A DNA stretch of 5,321 nucleotides, from assembly GCA_023228745.1 (NCBI GenBank), contig JALOAP010000242.1, forward strand, positions 1 through 5,321, read 5' to 3'. The notes under the pieces are model-generated. The model was not told the DNA's origin, made no database searches, and saw nothing but the letters and a program-made list of their open reading frames with translations. The stretch is from Dehalococcoidia bacterium. GTDB lineage: Bacteria > Chloroflexota > Dehalococcoidia > Tepidiformales > Tepidiformaceae. Position 1 is the stretch's first letter, and each line of letters starts with the position of its first letter. This document shows positions 5,265 to 5,321 of this stretch, one piece after another. Both the position numbers and the translations under genes were made by a program.

Positions 5265-5321
5265 AGCGTCCTCTCGCCCGTTTGCGCTGCTCACCTTCGC
5301 CCCCCAATATTCAACCGAATG

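Noticed and set aside
5305..5318. An AT-rich patch (CAATATTCAACC) as the promoter of the ArsR operon
   Set aside because: The minus strand has only a poor -10 match, and any -35 would lie at or beyond the window edge, so it cannot be judged.
5319..5321. An ATG at the right end as the start of a divergent gene
   Set aside because: Only the start codon would be inside the window, and no ribosome binding site precedes it.

Overview
The window comes from a very GC-rich bacterial chromosome, with G/C at most third codon positions. It holds ordinary metabolic and transport genes next to the edge of a phage-derived gene cluster. No gene fixes the taxon. The phage-type protein at the left resembles, from memory only, tail/head-connector proteins of Chloroflexota (Dehalococcoidia-like) genomes; this is a weak guess and an actinobacterial or other GC-rich origin is not excluded.

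Layout. (1) At 1-697 (+) are the 3' end of an unidentified gene and a complete 194-residue protein that looks like a phage head-tail adaptor. The two overlap by 17 bases, as phage structural genes often do. (2) At 682-2100 (-) is an amidase-signature hydrolase with an intact Lys-Ser-Ser triad. Its 3' end runs 16 bases into the 3' end of the phage gene, so the boundary between phage-derived and host DNA lies at or very near this overlap. (3) At 2101-2529 is a divergent intergenic region that is not empty. It has an amidase promoter with a strong ribosome binding site, a possible leaderless 34-residue hydrophobic peptide with its own promoter, a structured inverted-repeat element of about 144 bp, and a weak extended -10 for the rightward genes. 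(4) At 2530-4340 (+) is a probable operon: a crotonase-fold enzyme whose active site looks more like an enoyl-CoA isomerase than a hydratase, then azlC and azlD, the two subunits of a branched-chain amino acid exporter. (5) At 4386-5233 (-) is a two-gene operon: an ArsR-type repressor without cysteines, translationally coupled to an SRPBCC/AHSA1-like protein. A 32-bp dyad covers the repressor's ribosome binding site and start.

Working together. AzlC and AzlD form one transporter and overlap by 4 bases (GTGA). The crotonase lies only 12 bases upstream of azlC, so a link between acyl-CoA metabolism and branched-chain amino acid balance is possible but inferred from position. The ArsR and SRPBCC genes also overlap by GTGA, a pairing common in bacteria, in which the repressor probably controls its own operon. 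The amidase and the candidate small peptide are transcribed leftward, away from the crotonase operon.

The most unusual items are the leaderless small ORF with its matched promoter, the inverted-repeat element between divergent promoters, the crotonase active-site substitutions, and the phage/host junction.
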